DNA of 64,000 nucleotides from NCBI RefSeq assembly GCF_001424425.1, contig NZ_LMPT01000020.1, positions 115,482 through 179,481 of the forward strand. The letters are read 5' to 3'. The DNA is from Acidovorax sp. Leaf191. GTDB taxonomy: Bacteria; Pseudomonadota; Gammaproteobacteria; Burkholderiales; Burkholderiaceae_C. Within the stretch, counting starts at the first letter, position 1, and each line of letters begins with the position of its first letter. The notes under the pieces are model-generated. The model did not search any database. It worked only from the letters and a program-made list of their open reading frames with translations, and was not told the origin of the DNA. Positions 1 to 9,881 of the stretch are shown piece by piece. The position numbers and the translations under genes are program-made.

Positions 1-85
1 CTGCGATAAGGGCGGCTTTTCTGCCGTTTTACGGACCACTGCCCTGCGTGTGCACCCTCGAAAATGCCGACAGAGAGGAACACCC

Positions 86-472
86 ATGGACATGCAATAC
101 CAGCTCAAGGCAGGCAGCTACTACCTGTACGACATGCGCGACGCGCCCAGTGCCGTCACGGGTGAGCGCAGGTTCAAGCTCAAGACCGACACCGTCGCTA
201 TTGCATTCGATGTGCACACCGGCGAGGTGCACCAGCACGGCAGCCCCACGCGCATCCAGTCCTGGGCCAACAACACCCGCCGCCGCCTGCGTGCCGCCGG
301 TGCCCAGGAGGCCGCCAACGACATCGTCGTGGTGTCGGGCCCGCTGCCGGTGGACGAGCTCAACAAGTGTCTGTGGATCAGCGGTTATTGCCGCCGCATG
401 TTCACCCGCCTGGCCACGCTGCCGCACGGCAAGCTGCAGCGGCCTTCGGAGCCGTTCCGCAAGGCTGCCTGA
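86..472 (+). CDS. Small uncharacterised protein
   Basis: A 128-residue protein that I do not recognise. The ATG at 86 is preferred over an upstream in-frame GTG at 50 because a purine-rich site (AGAGGAA) lies just before it. The protein starts MDMQYQLKAG, has no signal peptide or membrane segment, and is basic towards the C-terminus (RRRLRAAG, FRKAA). Its codon use matches its neighbours, and a hairpin terminator follows, so it is probably a real gene. It stands alone on its strand and converges on the universal stress protein gene. It may be a lineage-restricted cytosolic protein, but nothing in the sequence assigns a function. Confidence 0.7.
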   Translation: MDMQYQLKAGSYYLYDMRDAPSAVTGERRFKLKTDTVAIAFDVHTGEVHQHGSPTRIQSWANNTRRRLRAAGAQEAANDIVVVSGPLPVDELNKCLWISGYCRRMFTRLATLPHGKLQRPSEPFRKAA

Positions 473-508
473 GACCTGCGCCGGCTCTCTGCCCCACCAC
501 CCCGCCCA

Positions 509-538
509 GGGCCGCTGCACGCGGCCCTTGTCGTTTCT
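509..538 (+). terminator. Terminator after the small protein gene
   Basis: The arms GGGCCGC and GCGGCCC flank a five-base loop and are followed by TTGTCGTTTCT. The hairpin lies between two convergent genes and would serve the plus-strand gene. Confidence 0.55.
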
Positions 539-605
539 GCCGACCTGCGGCGCGCAGGGTGCATGCCGGCAGTGCGGCTCCCGCCGGCGCGGGAACTGCG
601 AGGCC

Positions 606-1085
606 TCAAGCCTCGGCGTCTTCCACCAGATCGCCGTCCACCGCCTCCAGCACGTCGGTGTGCTTCACGATGGTCACGGGCACGGGGCTCGCATGGGCCA
701 CCTCCTGCGACACCGATCCCAGCAGCGCGGTGGTGATGGCGCCCTGCCCCTTGGCGCCGATGACCACCATGTCGCAGCCCGAGCGTTCGATCATGTCCAC
801 CAGCGTATGGGCGACATCGCCCACGCCCACATCGGTCTCGTACTGCACCCCCGCCGCGTCGAGCAGCGCGCGCGCCGGGGCCATCAGGTGCTCGCCCGCC
901 TCCAGGCTGGCGGCGGCGATGAGGTCGGGGTCGCGCGTGGTCACCAGTTCATACAGCGTGGCGGGCTCCTGCACATGGGCCAGCACCACGCTGGCCTGCA
1001 GGCCCTGGCGCACCAGCGAGAGGGCATGGTGCACACCGTCCAGAGAGAGTTCCGAGCCATCCACGGCGATCAGGATCTTGAGCAT
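606..1085 (-). CDS. Universal stress protein, UspA family
   Basis: A 159-residue single-domain Usp protein. It opens with MLKILIAVDGSE, the usual first strand and nucleotide-contacting Asp. Near the C-terminus it has the full G-x2-G-x9-G-S motif (within VIGAKGQGAITTALLGS), so it is expected to be an ATP-binding type of Usp. Family members are cytosolic dimers induced in stationary phase or stress. The start is supported by AAGGAGA upstream of the ATG. The gene is monocistronic, convergent with the upstream small gene and divergent from tgt. Family assignment is firm; the physiological trigger cannot be read from the sequence. Confidence 0.93.
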   Translation of the reverse strand: MLKILIAVDGSELSLDGVHHALSLVRQGLQASVVLAHVQEPATLYELVTTRDPDLIAAASLEAGEHLMAPARALLDAAGVQYETDVGVGDVAHTLVDMIERSGCDMVVIGAKGQGAITTALLGSVSQEVAHASPVPVTIVKHTDVLEAVDGDLVEDAEA

Positions 1086-1196
1086 GAAGGTCTCCTTTGA
1101 GCGGGTTGTCCGCGTGTCACGGATCAGTGTAGCCACGCACCGCGCCAGCGCCAGCCCTTGTCCCTGCGTGCCGATGGGGCGTCTGCCCCCCCATGA

Positions 1197-2453
<1,257 letters not shown>

Positions 2454-2478
2454 GCCCCACCACCGACCGCCTCCACCC

Positions 2479-3339
2479 ATGACGACCCTCCCCACACGCG
2501 ACAGCACAAACGGCGCCACGGCGCGCCCGCACCCCGGCCGCAGCGCCTTCGCAGGCTGTCGGCTGGGTGCTGCGCTCGCGGTCGTCCTGGTCCTGGGCGG
2601 CTGCGCCACGCGCATCGACCGTGATCCCGACAACGGCCTGCCGACGCTTCAGGTGCAAAACCGCCTGCTCCTCACGCCCGCCAATGGCGGACAGGCCATC
2701 GGCGGCAGCGATTTGCGGGCGGGCGACATCATCCTGTCGGCCACCCACGGCATCAGTTCGCTGGGCATCCGCATGGCCACGCTGTCGCCGGTGAGCCATG
2801 CGGCGCTGTACCTGGGCGACGACCAGGTCATCGAAGCCGTGGGCTCGGGCATCCGCATCCGCAGCACGGCCGATTTCATCGCCGACGAAGCCACCATCGT
2901 CGCCTTCCGCCACCCCGGCATGACCGATGCGCACGCCGATGCTCTCCGGTCTTTTGCCCAGGCACAGGACGGCAAGAAGTACAACACCGCCGGCATCGTG
3001 CTGCAGGCGCCTTTCACGCTGCAACGCGCCTACTGCGAACTGCCGCTGGTGCCGGGCGTGGTGCGCGACGCGTGCCTGCGCGGCATGGCGGCCATCCAGC
3101 TGGGAGCGGCCCGCAACGACCGCTTCTTCTGCTCGCAGCTCGTGCTGGAGGCCTACCGCGCGGCCCGGCTGCCGCTGACCGATGCCTCTGCGCTGATGGT
3201 GAGCCCTGCCGATCTGCTGCACATGCGCGAAGGCGATGTGCCGTCGGTGCAGATCAAGCAGGCGCTGCAGTACGTGGGGCATCTCAAAGGGGGCGAGCGA
3301 GACACCGACGTCGCAGCCGCCGGGCAGCCCGCCCCTTGA
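2479..3339 (+). CDS. YebB/YiiX-type papain-like lipoprotein
   Basis: A 286-residue lipoprotein: a hydrophobic stretch ends in LVLGGC, a lipobox, so the mature protein should be lipid-anchored in the envelope. After it comes a permuted NlpC/P60 (papain-like) domain of the YebB/YiiX kind. The layout is LRAGDIILSATHG, then H107 in VSHAALYLG and C218 in FFCSQLV, the expected His and Cys of the catalytic pair in permuted order. Relatives act on amide or thioester bonds of lipids or cell wall, but the substrate is unknown. I start at the ATG at 2479 rather than the in-frame codon at 2416, because 2416 lies inside tgt and would put hydrophilic sequence before the signal. Confidence 0.8.
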   Translation: MTTLPTRDSTNGATARPHPGRSAFAGCRLGAALAVVLVLGGCATRIDRDPDNGLPTLQVQNRLLLTPANGGQAIGGSDLRAGDIILSATHGISSLGIRMATLSPVSHAALYLGDDQVIEAVGSGIRIRSTADFIADEATIVAFRHPGMTDAHADALRSFAQAQDGKKYNTAGIVLQAPFTLQRAYCELPLVPGVVRDACLRGMAAIQLGAARNDRFFCSQLVLEAYRAARLPLTDASALMVSPADLLHMREGDVPSVQIKQALQYVGHLKGGERDTDVAAAGQPAP

Positions 3340-3351
3340 GCGCGTGCGGCG

Positions 3352-3804
3352 TCAGCCGCCCACGTGCATGGTGAACAGCGCGCCGCTGGACAGGCGGCAC
3401 GAGCCCATGCCCAGCGTGGACGAGTTCATCGCGTACTGGCAACTGAGGTAACTGCCCCGGCTGCCCGCGCCGCTGGCAAGCCCCTCGCGGGAGGAGCCGG
3501 CCTTGCGCGTGGCTTCACCCATGAACGACTCCCCCTGGATCGTGGCCTGGAAGGTCCCCCGGCCATGCAGATCGTTGGTCACCACCGCGTGCACCACACC
3601 GAGTGCGGTCGCCTGATCGTTGGCGGGATACAGACGCACGGCCAGCGTGAGAGGCGCCGGTGGTGCCGGTGCCTGCACCACCACAGGGACCGGCGCGGGC
3701 TGCATGGGCGCCACGTAGCAACCACTGAGGGCCGCCACGGACGCGGACAGGACCAGGCCGGTCAGGGCGCGGCGGCGGATCGAAGGCAAAGACAGCAAGC
3801 CCAT
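3352..3804 (-). CDS. Small lipoprotein, unknown function
   Basis: A 150-residue protein with an N-terminal signal ending in AALSGC, a lipobox, followed by a Pro/Val/Ala-rich linker (PAPVPVVVQAPAPPAP). The remaining 100 residues contain a short beta-type domain with two cysteines (SCQYA and GSCRL) that could pair in the periplasm, and a Gly-rich end. The start ATG is preceded by AAGGAG. The gene converges on the papain-like lipoprotein gene, with only 12 bp between the stops. I do not recognise the domain; it may be a lineage-specific envelope lipoprotein. Confidence 0.75.
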   Translation of the reverse strand: MGLLSLPSIRRRALTGLVLSASVAALSGCYVAPMQPAPVPVVVQAPAPPAPLTLAVRLYPANDQATALGVVHAVVTNDLHGRGTFQATIQGESFMGEATRKAGSSREGLASGAGSRGSYLSCQYAMNSSTLGMGSCRLSSGALFTMHVGG

Positions 3805-4158
3805 AAGGCTCCTTGAGACCCAAGCACATGCTTGTGGCGCCGATGATTCGCGCACCGCACGGCGGGCGAGCGACATTCCAGGGGCGGTGGCGTGGCACGG
3901 GCCCTCGGGTATCGCCGACGGATACTTCAGCGCCGGCAGCGGCCCACGCCCACCGCGCCATCCGCACCGCACACAGAGCGGTATGCTGCCTGTCCAGAGA
4001 CCGTCCGCGGGTCCGGGGGCGTCAAGGCGGCCACTGGCCGCTGATGCGCCCATTCGCGATCCATCACCCACCATCGCTGCCAGGGTCGAAGCGCCCAGGC
4101 TGGAGGCCACATCATTCACAACCTGCTGCACCAACTGCTGCGCTGGCCCGGCCGCGCG
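3805..4158. other. 354-bp divergent intergenic stretch
   Basis: This lies between the divergent lipoprotein gene and the membrane protein gene and must hold both promoters, but I see no convincing -35/-10 pair. In the frame of the downstream gene the sequence stays open back to a TGA at 4042, without an ATG. The residues just before the annotated start (IIHNLLHQLLRWPGRA) look protein-like, so the true start may be a non-ATG codon near 4111. Confidence 0.4.
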
Positions 4159-4623
4159 ATGGCGGGCCTTGCCAGCGGCCTGCTGGCGCTGATCATCCTG
4201 TTCGAGGAATGGGGCTGGGTGCCGCTGCAGCAACTGCTGGCGCGCATCGGCCGCTGGCCGGGGCTGCGCTGGATCGAAGGCTGGGTGCGCTCCCTGCCGC
4301 CCTGGGCGGCGGTGGCGCTGTTCGCACTGCCCACGGCGCTGCTGCTGCCCGTCAAGCTGCTCGCGCTCTGGGCCATGGGGCGCGGGCATGTGGTGCTGGG
4401 CATGCTGGTGATCGCGCTGGCCAAGGTGGTGGGCACGGCCGTGGTCGCGCGCCTGTTCACGCTCACCCAGCCTGCGCTCATGCAGCTGCGGTGGTTTGCC
4501 TGGGCGTACACGCACTGGATCAGCTTCAAGCACCGTGTGCTGGAGCGCGCCCGCGCATCCTGGGCCTGGCGCATGGCGCGGGTGGTGCGGCGCCACTGGG
4601 TGCAGCGCTGGCGCAGGCGGTAG
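4159..4623 (+). CDS. Inner-membrane protein, unknown function
   Basis: A 154-residue protein with two to three hydrophobic segments (GLASGLLALIILFEEWGW; AAVALFALPTALLLPVKLLALWAMG; VLGMLVIALAKVVGTAVVARLF) and a strongly basic C-terminal tail (RRHWVQRWRRR) that would sit in the cytoplasm. I do not recognise a named family, although similar small proteins occur as hypotheticals in Burkholderiales. No clear ribosome site precedes the ATG; see the upstream stretch for a possible longer N-terminus. A GC-rich inverted repeat (CGTCGCTGGG / CCCAGCGACG, 4694-4730) lies downstream and may end the transcript. Confidence 0.7.
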   Translation: MAGLASGLLALIILFEEWGWVPLQQLLARIGRWPGLRWIEGWVRSLPPWAAVALFALPTALLLPVKLLALWAMGRGHVVLGMLVIALAKVVGTAVVARLFTLTQPALMQLRWFAWAYTHWISFKHRVLERARASWAWRMARVVRRHWVQRWRRR

Positions 4624-4877
4624 CACCGCGCGCGCCCAGGGCCGGGACGTCCCTGGCACGGCACGGCCTCCAACACCCAAGACCCGCTGACAGCGTCGCT
4701 GGGCAGTGCGCTTAGCACAGCCCAGCGACGGCCTGCGGGCTCCCACCGCCTTCGTTACATTTTGTTGGAGAATGTCAACAGAAGTTTCTGATAGGTGCAG
4801 CGAAATGGCCTGCGAGGCCGCCGACAGAGACAATCGAGGGGACGCTGTCGTCCTTGCCGGCCCCTCCCACTCCACGC

Positions 4878-6284
4878 ATGCTCCGCACCCTTGCCCCCTA
4901 CCGGCCCCTGGCACCGCCGCTTGTCTGGTCCGGCCTGGGCATGCTGGTGTTTGCGGCCTGCCTGGTGGGCATCTTCGCGCGGCCCATCGGCTTCCTGTCG
5001 GCCTTCTGGCCCGCCAATGCCCTGCTGCTGGGCCTGCTGGTGCGCTACCCCACCCTGGCGCGGCCACCCGCGTGGATCGCCGCCGGGCTGGGCTATGTCG
5101 CGGCCGACCTGATCACGGGAAGCCAGTGGGGCATGGCGCTGTGGCTCAACGCGGCCAACCTGCTCAGTGCCACCGCCGGCTGGCTGGTGCTGCGCCGGCT
5201 GGACGAGAACACCCTGCGCCTGCGGCGCACCGTGTCGGCCCTGTACCTGCTGCTGGCGGCCCTGGCGGCCAGCACCGTGGGCGCCCTGGCGGGCTGCGGC
5301 GCCGCGCCGGTGTACTTCAACGCTCCGTGGTACGACCTGCTGTCGCTGTGGTTCAGCACCGAGCTCATGAACTACATGCTCATCCTCCCCGTGGTGCTGG
5401 CAGCCCCGCGCGCCGACGACCCGCCCCCACCCCCCCAGGGTGCATCGGGCGGCTCGCTGTTCTGGCGCGTGGCGCCGGTGAGCTCGCTGCTGCTGGCCGA
5501 GGGCGTCCGCACCGTGATCGGCGGGCCCGGCATGCTGGCCTTCGTGGTGCCCGGGCTGCTGTGGTGCGCCCTGAGCTACAGCACCTTCACCGCCAGCCTG
5601 CTGTCGCTGGTGGTGTGCCTGTGGACCATGGCGGGTGTCGCGACCGGGGTGCTCAACTTCACGCCGGCGCACGCCAGCGATGTGTTCTCGCTGCGCGTGG
5701 GCGTCACGCTGCTGGCCCTGGGGCCACTGGCCGTGGCCTGCGCCAGCGCGGCCCGCGCCCAGGCCTTGCGCCGGCTGGACCACGCCGTGCGCCACGACGA
5801 CCTCACGGGCGTGCTGGCGCGCCGCGCGCTGCTCAAGCAGGGCGAGCGCCTGCTGGCACGCCACCAGCGCGGGTGCGCCGGTGCAGCCGTGATGATGCTC
5901 GACGTCGACCACTTCAAGCAGGTCAACGACCAGCACGGACACGGCGCCGGGGACCAGCTGCTCATCGGCATCGCCAGGACCCTGGCGGACACACTGCGCC
6001 CCCAGGACCTGCTGGGCCGCATGGGCGGCGAGGAGTTCGCGGTGGTGCTGCCCGGCGTATCGCCCGGCGAGGCGCAGGCCATGGCCGAGCGTATGCGCTC
6101 TGCGGTGCAGCAGCAGCACTTCGGCACCGGCCCCGGAACGCAGCCGCACGCCACGGTCAGCATCGGGCTGGTGCACAGCTCCACCATGGGCGGGGACGCC
6201 GACCTGGAGGTGCTGCTGCTGGCGGCAGACACGGCGCTGTACCGGGCCAAGGCCGAGGGGCGCAACCGGGTGGCGGTCGGCTAG
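4878..6284 (+). CDS. MASE1-GGDEF diguanylate cyclase
   Basis: Makes cyclic di-GMP from two GTP. The 468-residue protein has an N-terminal MASE1-like block of about eight membrane segments (roughly residues 10-300), a predicted membrane sensor, then a GGDEF domain. The active-site loop is intact as GGEEF at 383-387, and an RPQD inhibition site at 374-377 has the usual five-residue spacing. Together these predict an active, product-inhibited cyclase. The segment RHDDLTGVLARRALL marks the domain start. I use the ATG at 4878; the in-frame TTG at 4854 would only add a Pro-rich leader. It is monocistronic and its signal is unknown. Confidence 0.92.
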   Translation: MLRTLAPYRPLAPPLVWSGLGMLVFAACLVGIFARPIGFLSAFWPANALLLGLLVRYPTLARPPAWIAAGLGYVAADLITGSQWGMALWLNAANLLSATAGWLVLRRLDENTLRLRRTVSALYLLLAALAASTVGALAGCGAAPVYFNAPWYDLLSLWFSTELMNYMLILPVVLAAPRADDPPPPPQGASGGSLFWRVAPVSSLLLAEGVRTVIGGPGMLAFVVPGLLWCALSYSTFTASLLSLVVCLWTMAGVATGVLNFTPAHASDVFSLRVGVTLLALGPLAVACASAARAQALRRLDHAVRHDDLTGVLARRALLKQGERLLARHQRGCAGAAVMMLDVDHFKQVNDQHGHGAGDQLLIGIARTLADTLRPQDLLGRMGGEEFAVVLPGVSPGEAQAMAERMRSAVQQQHFGTGPGTQPHATVSIGLVHSSTMGGDADLEVLLLAADTALYRAKAEGRNRVAVG

Positions 6285-6407
6285 GTCCAGAGCGCCTGCG
6301 CCCGGTTGCTGTGCGGGGCATGCAGGCTGGGCGGCCGCCACGCTGACGACCACTCCAGACACTCCAGACACTTCGGACAACGGCAACGGCAACCGCGCGG
6401 CCTCAGG

Positions 6408-7844
6408 CTACAGATACTGCTTCCACAGCATGTTGGTCATCCGCCCTTCCGGGTCCCACAACGCCTTGATGGCGCGAAACCGGTCGGCCTGCGGGTACGC
6501 TGCCGCGAACTGTGCCTGTGTGGCATGGCGCTGGTAGGGCAGGTAGTAGGTGCCGCCGTGCTGCAGCGCCCAGTCGATCAGCGCACGCGTCCACACGGCC
6601 ACTGCTTCACAGGCCTCGGGGCTGGTGCCCTGCTTGTAGTACAGCACCCATGAAAACACTTCCTCGCGCGCCCAGGCCATGACGGCATCGGGGTCGGGCG
6701 GCGCGTGGCGCACCGAGATGTTGAGCACCTGCGCCCCGTGCTGCGCCAGGATGCGGGCCAGGCCCCGCGTGAAGGTGGCGAACTGGGCCACGGGCACGAA
6801 GTACTCCTGCAGCACGTAGGTGGACTGCGCGCGGCTCGCGGGCTCGAGCGAGGCGGCATCCAGGCTCGCCTCATGGTTGCGCCACACCACCGGCTGCCCA
6901 CGCAGCAGCGCCGGGCGCACCACCTTGTGCTGCAGCTGGTGGCCTCCCGGCAGCTCCGTCACCGCCCAGATCACGCTTTTGTCCAGCGTGTAGGGCAGCC
7001 CGCGCGGCACCAGCCGGTCGGGCACGGTCACGGGCTTGTCGGTGCGGGCCCAGGTCACGGCGGTGGCGCGGTCGAAGGCCGGGGGCAGCAGGTCTGCGTT
7101 GTGCATCACGGCCTGCGGGTTCGCGGCCACCTTGGCGGCAAAGAAGCCTCGGTAGTCCTCCAGGGCCACGTGGGCCACGGTGCGCTCCATGGCGGTATTG
7201 GCATCCAGGTCCAGCTCCACTTCGGTGATCACGCCCAGCCCACCGTATCCGCCCAGGGCAGCGCGGAACAGGTCGGGGTGCTGCAGGCGGCTGGCCTCGC
7301 GCACCTCGCCGCTGGCCAGCACGATCTGCAGGGCCCGCACGGACGCGCCGATCGGCCCATGCCCCACATAGCGGCCATGCACGTTCACCGACACCGACCC
7401 GCCCACCGTGAAGTTCGCGTAGCTCTGCATGGTGCGCACCGCCAGGTCGTGGGGGTCCAGGTGGTCCTGTACATCGCGCCAGCGCATGCCGGCCTGCACA
7501 CGCACCTTGCGGGCGCTGGTGTCGAGCCACACCAGCGCATTCATGCGCCGCATGTCGACATGCAGCCCGCCCTCGACACCCACCTGCCCGCCCATGCTGT
7601 AGCGCGCGCCCCCCACGGCCACTGCGCCGGGCCATTGCCTCACTGCCCGCACCACGTCCTGCAAGCCTGTGGGTACCACCACCCGCGACACGCGCACGGC
7701 GTACAGGCGGCTCACGTTCTCCACCAGCACACCGGGCGCGCTGTGGGGCGCCACTGGCCACGCAGCACTGCCAAGGCCTGCGGCGGCCAGTGCGCCCAGC
7801 GTGCCCAGCAGTTGTCGGCGGCGCAGCCCCTGCACGGCGGTCAC
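6408..7844 (-). CDS. FAD-linked oxidase, VAO/ALO-like, exported
   Basis: A 478-residue flavoprotein of the VAO/PCMH fold. An N-terminal segment RRRQLLGTLGALAAAGLG resembles a Tat signal. The FAD-binding region follows, with VVVPTGLQDVVRAVRQW, VAVGGARYSMGGQ and the diphosphate-contacting NFTVGGSVSVNVHG. The C-terminal half resembles the D-arabinono-lactone oxidase cap and ends DPEGRMTNMLWKQYL. The start is GTG at 7844, with a second GTG nine bases further in. Its start is 12 bp downstream of the stop of the zinc-ribbon gene, so the two are co-transcribed. The substrate cannot be told; sugar lactones or other alcohols are possible. Confidence 0.8.
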   Translation of the reverse strand: MTAVQGLRRRQLLGTLGALAAAGLGSAAWPVAPHSAPGVLVENVSRLYAVRVSRVVVPTGLQDVVRAVRQWPGAVAVGGARYSMGGQVGVEGGLHVDMRRMNALVWLDTSARKVRVQAGMRWRDVQDHLDPHDLAVRTMQSYANFTVGGSVSVNVHGRYVGHGPIGASVRALQIVLASGEVREASRLQHPDLFRAALGGYGGLGVITEVELDLDANTAMERTVAHVALEDYRGFFAAKVAANPQAVMHNADLLPPAFDRATAVTWARTDKPVTVPDRLVPRGLPYTLDKSVIWAVTELPGGHQLQHKVVRPALLRGQPVVWRNHEASLDAASLEPASRAQSTYVLQEYFVPVAQFATFTRGLARILAQHGAQVLNISVRHAPPDPDAVMAWAREEVFSWVLYYKQGTSPEACEAVAVWTRALIDWALQHGGTYYLPYQRHATQAQFAAAYPQADRFRAIKALWDPEGRMTNMLWKQYL

Positions 7845-7856
7845 GCGGGGGCCCGC

Positions 7857-8912
7857 TCAGTCATCGCGCGCCAGCTTGACCCCTGCCCCTGTCCCGCACG
7901 CGTGGCAGAACCTCGCAAACGCACTCTTGCGCGTGCTGCAGGTGCCGCAGCGGTCGAACAGGCCGATGCCGCAGTGGGGGCAGAAATCGATCGTCTCGTT
8001 CTTCAGGTCCACCGGCCGCTCGCAGCCGGGGCACACGCTCTTGGCCAGGCGGGCCAGGGCGACGTCGTAGCTCAGCTCCTTGCGGCGCTCCTGGTCGGGC
8101 AGGGCCTCGGCCAGCTTCTGGCGCTCCAGGTAGCGGTTGAGCGCCAGGATGGCGTAGCGCCCCACCAGCGCCGTCACGCCGATGCCCACCACGTAGCGCA
8201 CATAGCCGCCGTAGCTCGGCAGGTAGGGCACCAGCTCCACGAAGAACGCGAACAGCGCGAAGAAAATGAAGCCCCACACGAACGGCCAGTAGGTGCCCTT
8301 GCGCTTTTTGGCGAACAGCCAGCCGGCAATCACCAGCAGCGGCAAGGTGAGCGCCAGGCGGTACAGGAACACGCGCAAGTCGACCTTGCGGCGCTCGGCC
8401 TCGAGCTTCACGTAGCCCTCGGCCTCCATCGCGTTCAGGCGCTCCTGCGTGGCTGCGGCCCCCTGGCGCGCATCCAGCGCGGCCTGCTGTTGCCGCTCCA
8501 CGGCCTGCTGCGTGGTGCGTTCTGCGAGCTTGAGCCCAACGAGCGCCTGGGTGCGGGCGATGACCTCGGGGTCCTGGTCGGCGCGCTGCGTGGCGGAGCG
8601 GGTGGCGAGCCAGTTGTTGAACGTCTCGCGCGCGGCCTGGGTCTCGCTGCGGGCCTTGCTGCGCTGCAGCTGCGCCTGCTCCAGCGCGGTCTGCGCATCC
8701 TGCTCGGCCTGGCGCGCCTCCTTGACCTGCGCGCGCAGCTTCTCGGCGGCGGCGCGGTCGAGGAAGTCGTCCACCAGCAGCGGCGTCTCGACCTTGGGCA
8801 GGTCGCCCACGATGGTGCCGCCCAGCCCGATCAGGAAGCTGGCGAACACCACCGCCACCAGCCACAGTCCGCGGCGAAACCACTTCTCCGACAGTCGCAG
8901 GGATTTGCTCAT
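7857..8912 (-). CDS. Membrane protein with coiled coil and zinc ribbons
   Basis: A 351-residue protein in four parts. First is a membrane segment (about 15-35). Next is a long charged coiled coil (about 55-175) rich in Glu, Gln, Arg and Ala. A pair of membrane segments follows (VFLYRLALTLPLLVIAGWLF and the WPFVWGFIFFALFAFFVELV region). The C-terminal tail holds two zinc-ribbon halves, CPGC...CPHC and CGTC...CHAC. The start ATG follows AGGAGCAAACGACC. The gene lies upstream of and adjacent to the FAD oxidase. Zinc-ribbon tails of this type often act as scaffolds; no enzymatic role is visible. I cannot assign a named family. Confidence 0.8.
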   Translation of the reverse strand: MSKSLRLSEKWFRRGLWLVAVVFASFLIGLGGTIVGDLPKVETPLLVDDFLDRAAAEKLRAQVKEARQAEQDAQTALEQAQLQRSKARSETQAARETFNNWLATRSATQRADQDPEVIARTQALVGLKLAERTTQQAVERQQQAALDARQGAAATQERLNAMEAEGYVKLEAERRKVDLRVFLYRLALTLPLLVIAGWLFAKKRKGTYWPFVWGFIFFALFAFFVELVPYLPSYGGYVRYVVGIGVTALVGRYAILALNRYLERQKLAEALPDQERRKELSYDVALARLAKSVCPGCERPVDLKNETIDFCPHCGIGLFDRCGTCSTRKSAFARFCHACGTGAGVKLARDD

Positions 8913-8957
8913 GGTCGTTTGCTCCTCACGGGTGCCTGAAGCGCAATGCTTCTTTTT

Positions 8958-8995
8958 TGATAGCTGCCAGCGCTTTACCATCAAGCGGTAGCAGC
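8958..8995 (+). repeat. Dispersed palindromic repeat, family 1, copy A
   Basis: TGATAGCTGCCAGCGCTTTA followed by CCATCAAGCGGTAGCAGC. It matches four other sites in the window (20641, 30112, 39681, 42098). This copy sits between the DUF2145 gene and the zinc-ribbon gene. The inner halves AGCGCTT and AAGCGGT give it weak dyad symmetry. Confidence 0.75.
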
Positions 8996-9004
8996 ACTTT
9001 TCAT

Positions 9005-9871
9005 TCAATTCTTGATGGTCACCGGGGCCGATGCCAGCTGCGCACGCTGCAGCCACGCCAGCACCGAATCGACAGTGACGGTCTCGATGCGGTCCGAGAA
9101 GCGCTTGTCGCTGGGGTGGTCGTCGAACGCGATGTTGGCCGAGCCCACGCGCCCGCCCATGCGGGTGAGCGGCCCCAGCTTGAGCGTGGTGGGCTCGTAG
9201 CCCTTGAACTGCAGCCAGGCCTGCGCCTGCTCGCGGCTGCGCACCGTGGCGGGCTCCATGGCCACGGCCAGGGTCTCCAGCGCCCACTGGTTGGACTGCT
9301 GGTACTTGCGGCCCCACGCGTAGCTGACCATGCTGTAGGGCGGGTGCTGCAGCGTCTTGGTGCGGGCGGTGTCCAGCAGCACGGCCAGCAGGCGCTGCTG
9401 CACCTCGGGCGTGGGCACGGCGTAGACGGCCTCGTAGCGCCACAGGTCGTCCAGGAAGAACTCGCCCAGCCCCTGGCGGTACAGATAACCCACGGCCGTG
9501 CCGCATTCGTTGAGCTTGTGGGCCACGCGCCAGGGGCCCTCGGGCGTCTTGTAGGCCCAGCCCAGGTGCGAATAGCGCAGGCCGTACTTGGAGAGGTCCT
9601 GCCCCGCGCGGCCGAGCACCACCACCTGCGCGCCGGACTTCGCATGCTCCGCATCCAGCGCGGCCGAGGTCTGCTGGGCCAGCTGCATGCCGCGCTCGAT
9701 CACCTTGGCCGGCACGGGCTTGGCGGCCTCGCAGGAGCGGCCTGCGTGGGCCGCAGGCGCAGCCAGCAAGGCCGCGCCCGCCACCAGGGCCAGGCCGAGC
9801 ACGGCGGGGTTGAAAGAAGAGCGCACGCGGGCCTGCGCAGGGGTCGTCACGGTCATCAGCTGCATATTCAT
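9005..9871 (-). CDS. DUF2145 family exported protein
   Basis: A 288-residue protein with a long N-terminal signal (VLGLALVAGAALLAAPAAHA) and a probable cleavage after AHA, giving a mature start at GRSCEAAKP. The rest fits DUF2145 as I know it: AEHAKSGAQVVVLGRAGQDLSKYGLRYSHLGWAY, a paired His/Ser-rich motif, and FFLDDLWRYEAVYAVP. Two conserved cysteines (SCEA and NECG) could form a disulfide. I start at the MNMQLM codon at 9871, which follows the stop of the upstream gene by 10 bp, so the two are co-transcribed. The function of the family is unknown; the His/Ser-rich segment suggests hydrolytic activity, but that is a guess. Confidence 0.8.
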   Translation of the reverse strand: MNMQLMTVTTPAQARVRSSFNPAVLGLALVAGAALLAAPAAHAGRSCEAAKPVPAKVIERGMQLAQQTSAALDAEHAKSGAQVVVLGRAGQDLSKYGLRYSHLGWAYKTPEGPWRVAHKLNECGTAVGYLYRQGLGEFFLDDLWRYEAVYAVPTPEVQQRLLAVLLDTARTKTLQHPPYSMVSYAWGRKYQQSNQWALETLAVAMEPATVRSREQAQAWLQFKGYEPTTLKLGPLTRMGGRVGSANIAFDDHPSDKRFSDRIETVTVDSVLAWLQRAQLASAPVTIKN

Positions 9872-9881
9872 GGCGGAGCCC

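Noticed and set aside
1-85. End of a gene at the left edge
   Set aside because: No frame with gene-like composition runs in from the left; the short GC/T-rich palindrome at 10-35 is too weak to call.
4755-6392. A long open frame opposite the diguanylate cyclase
   Set aside because: Gln/His/Arg-rich composition typical of antisense shadows; the sense gene has clear domains.
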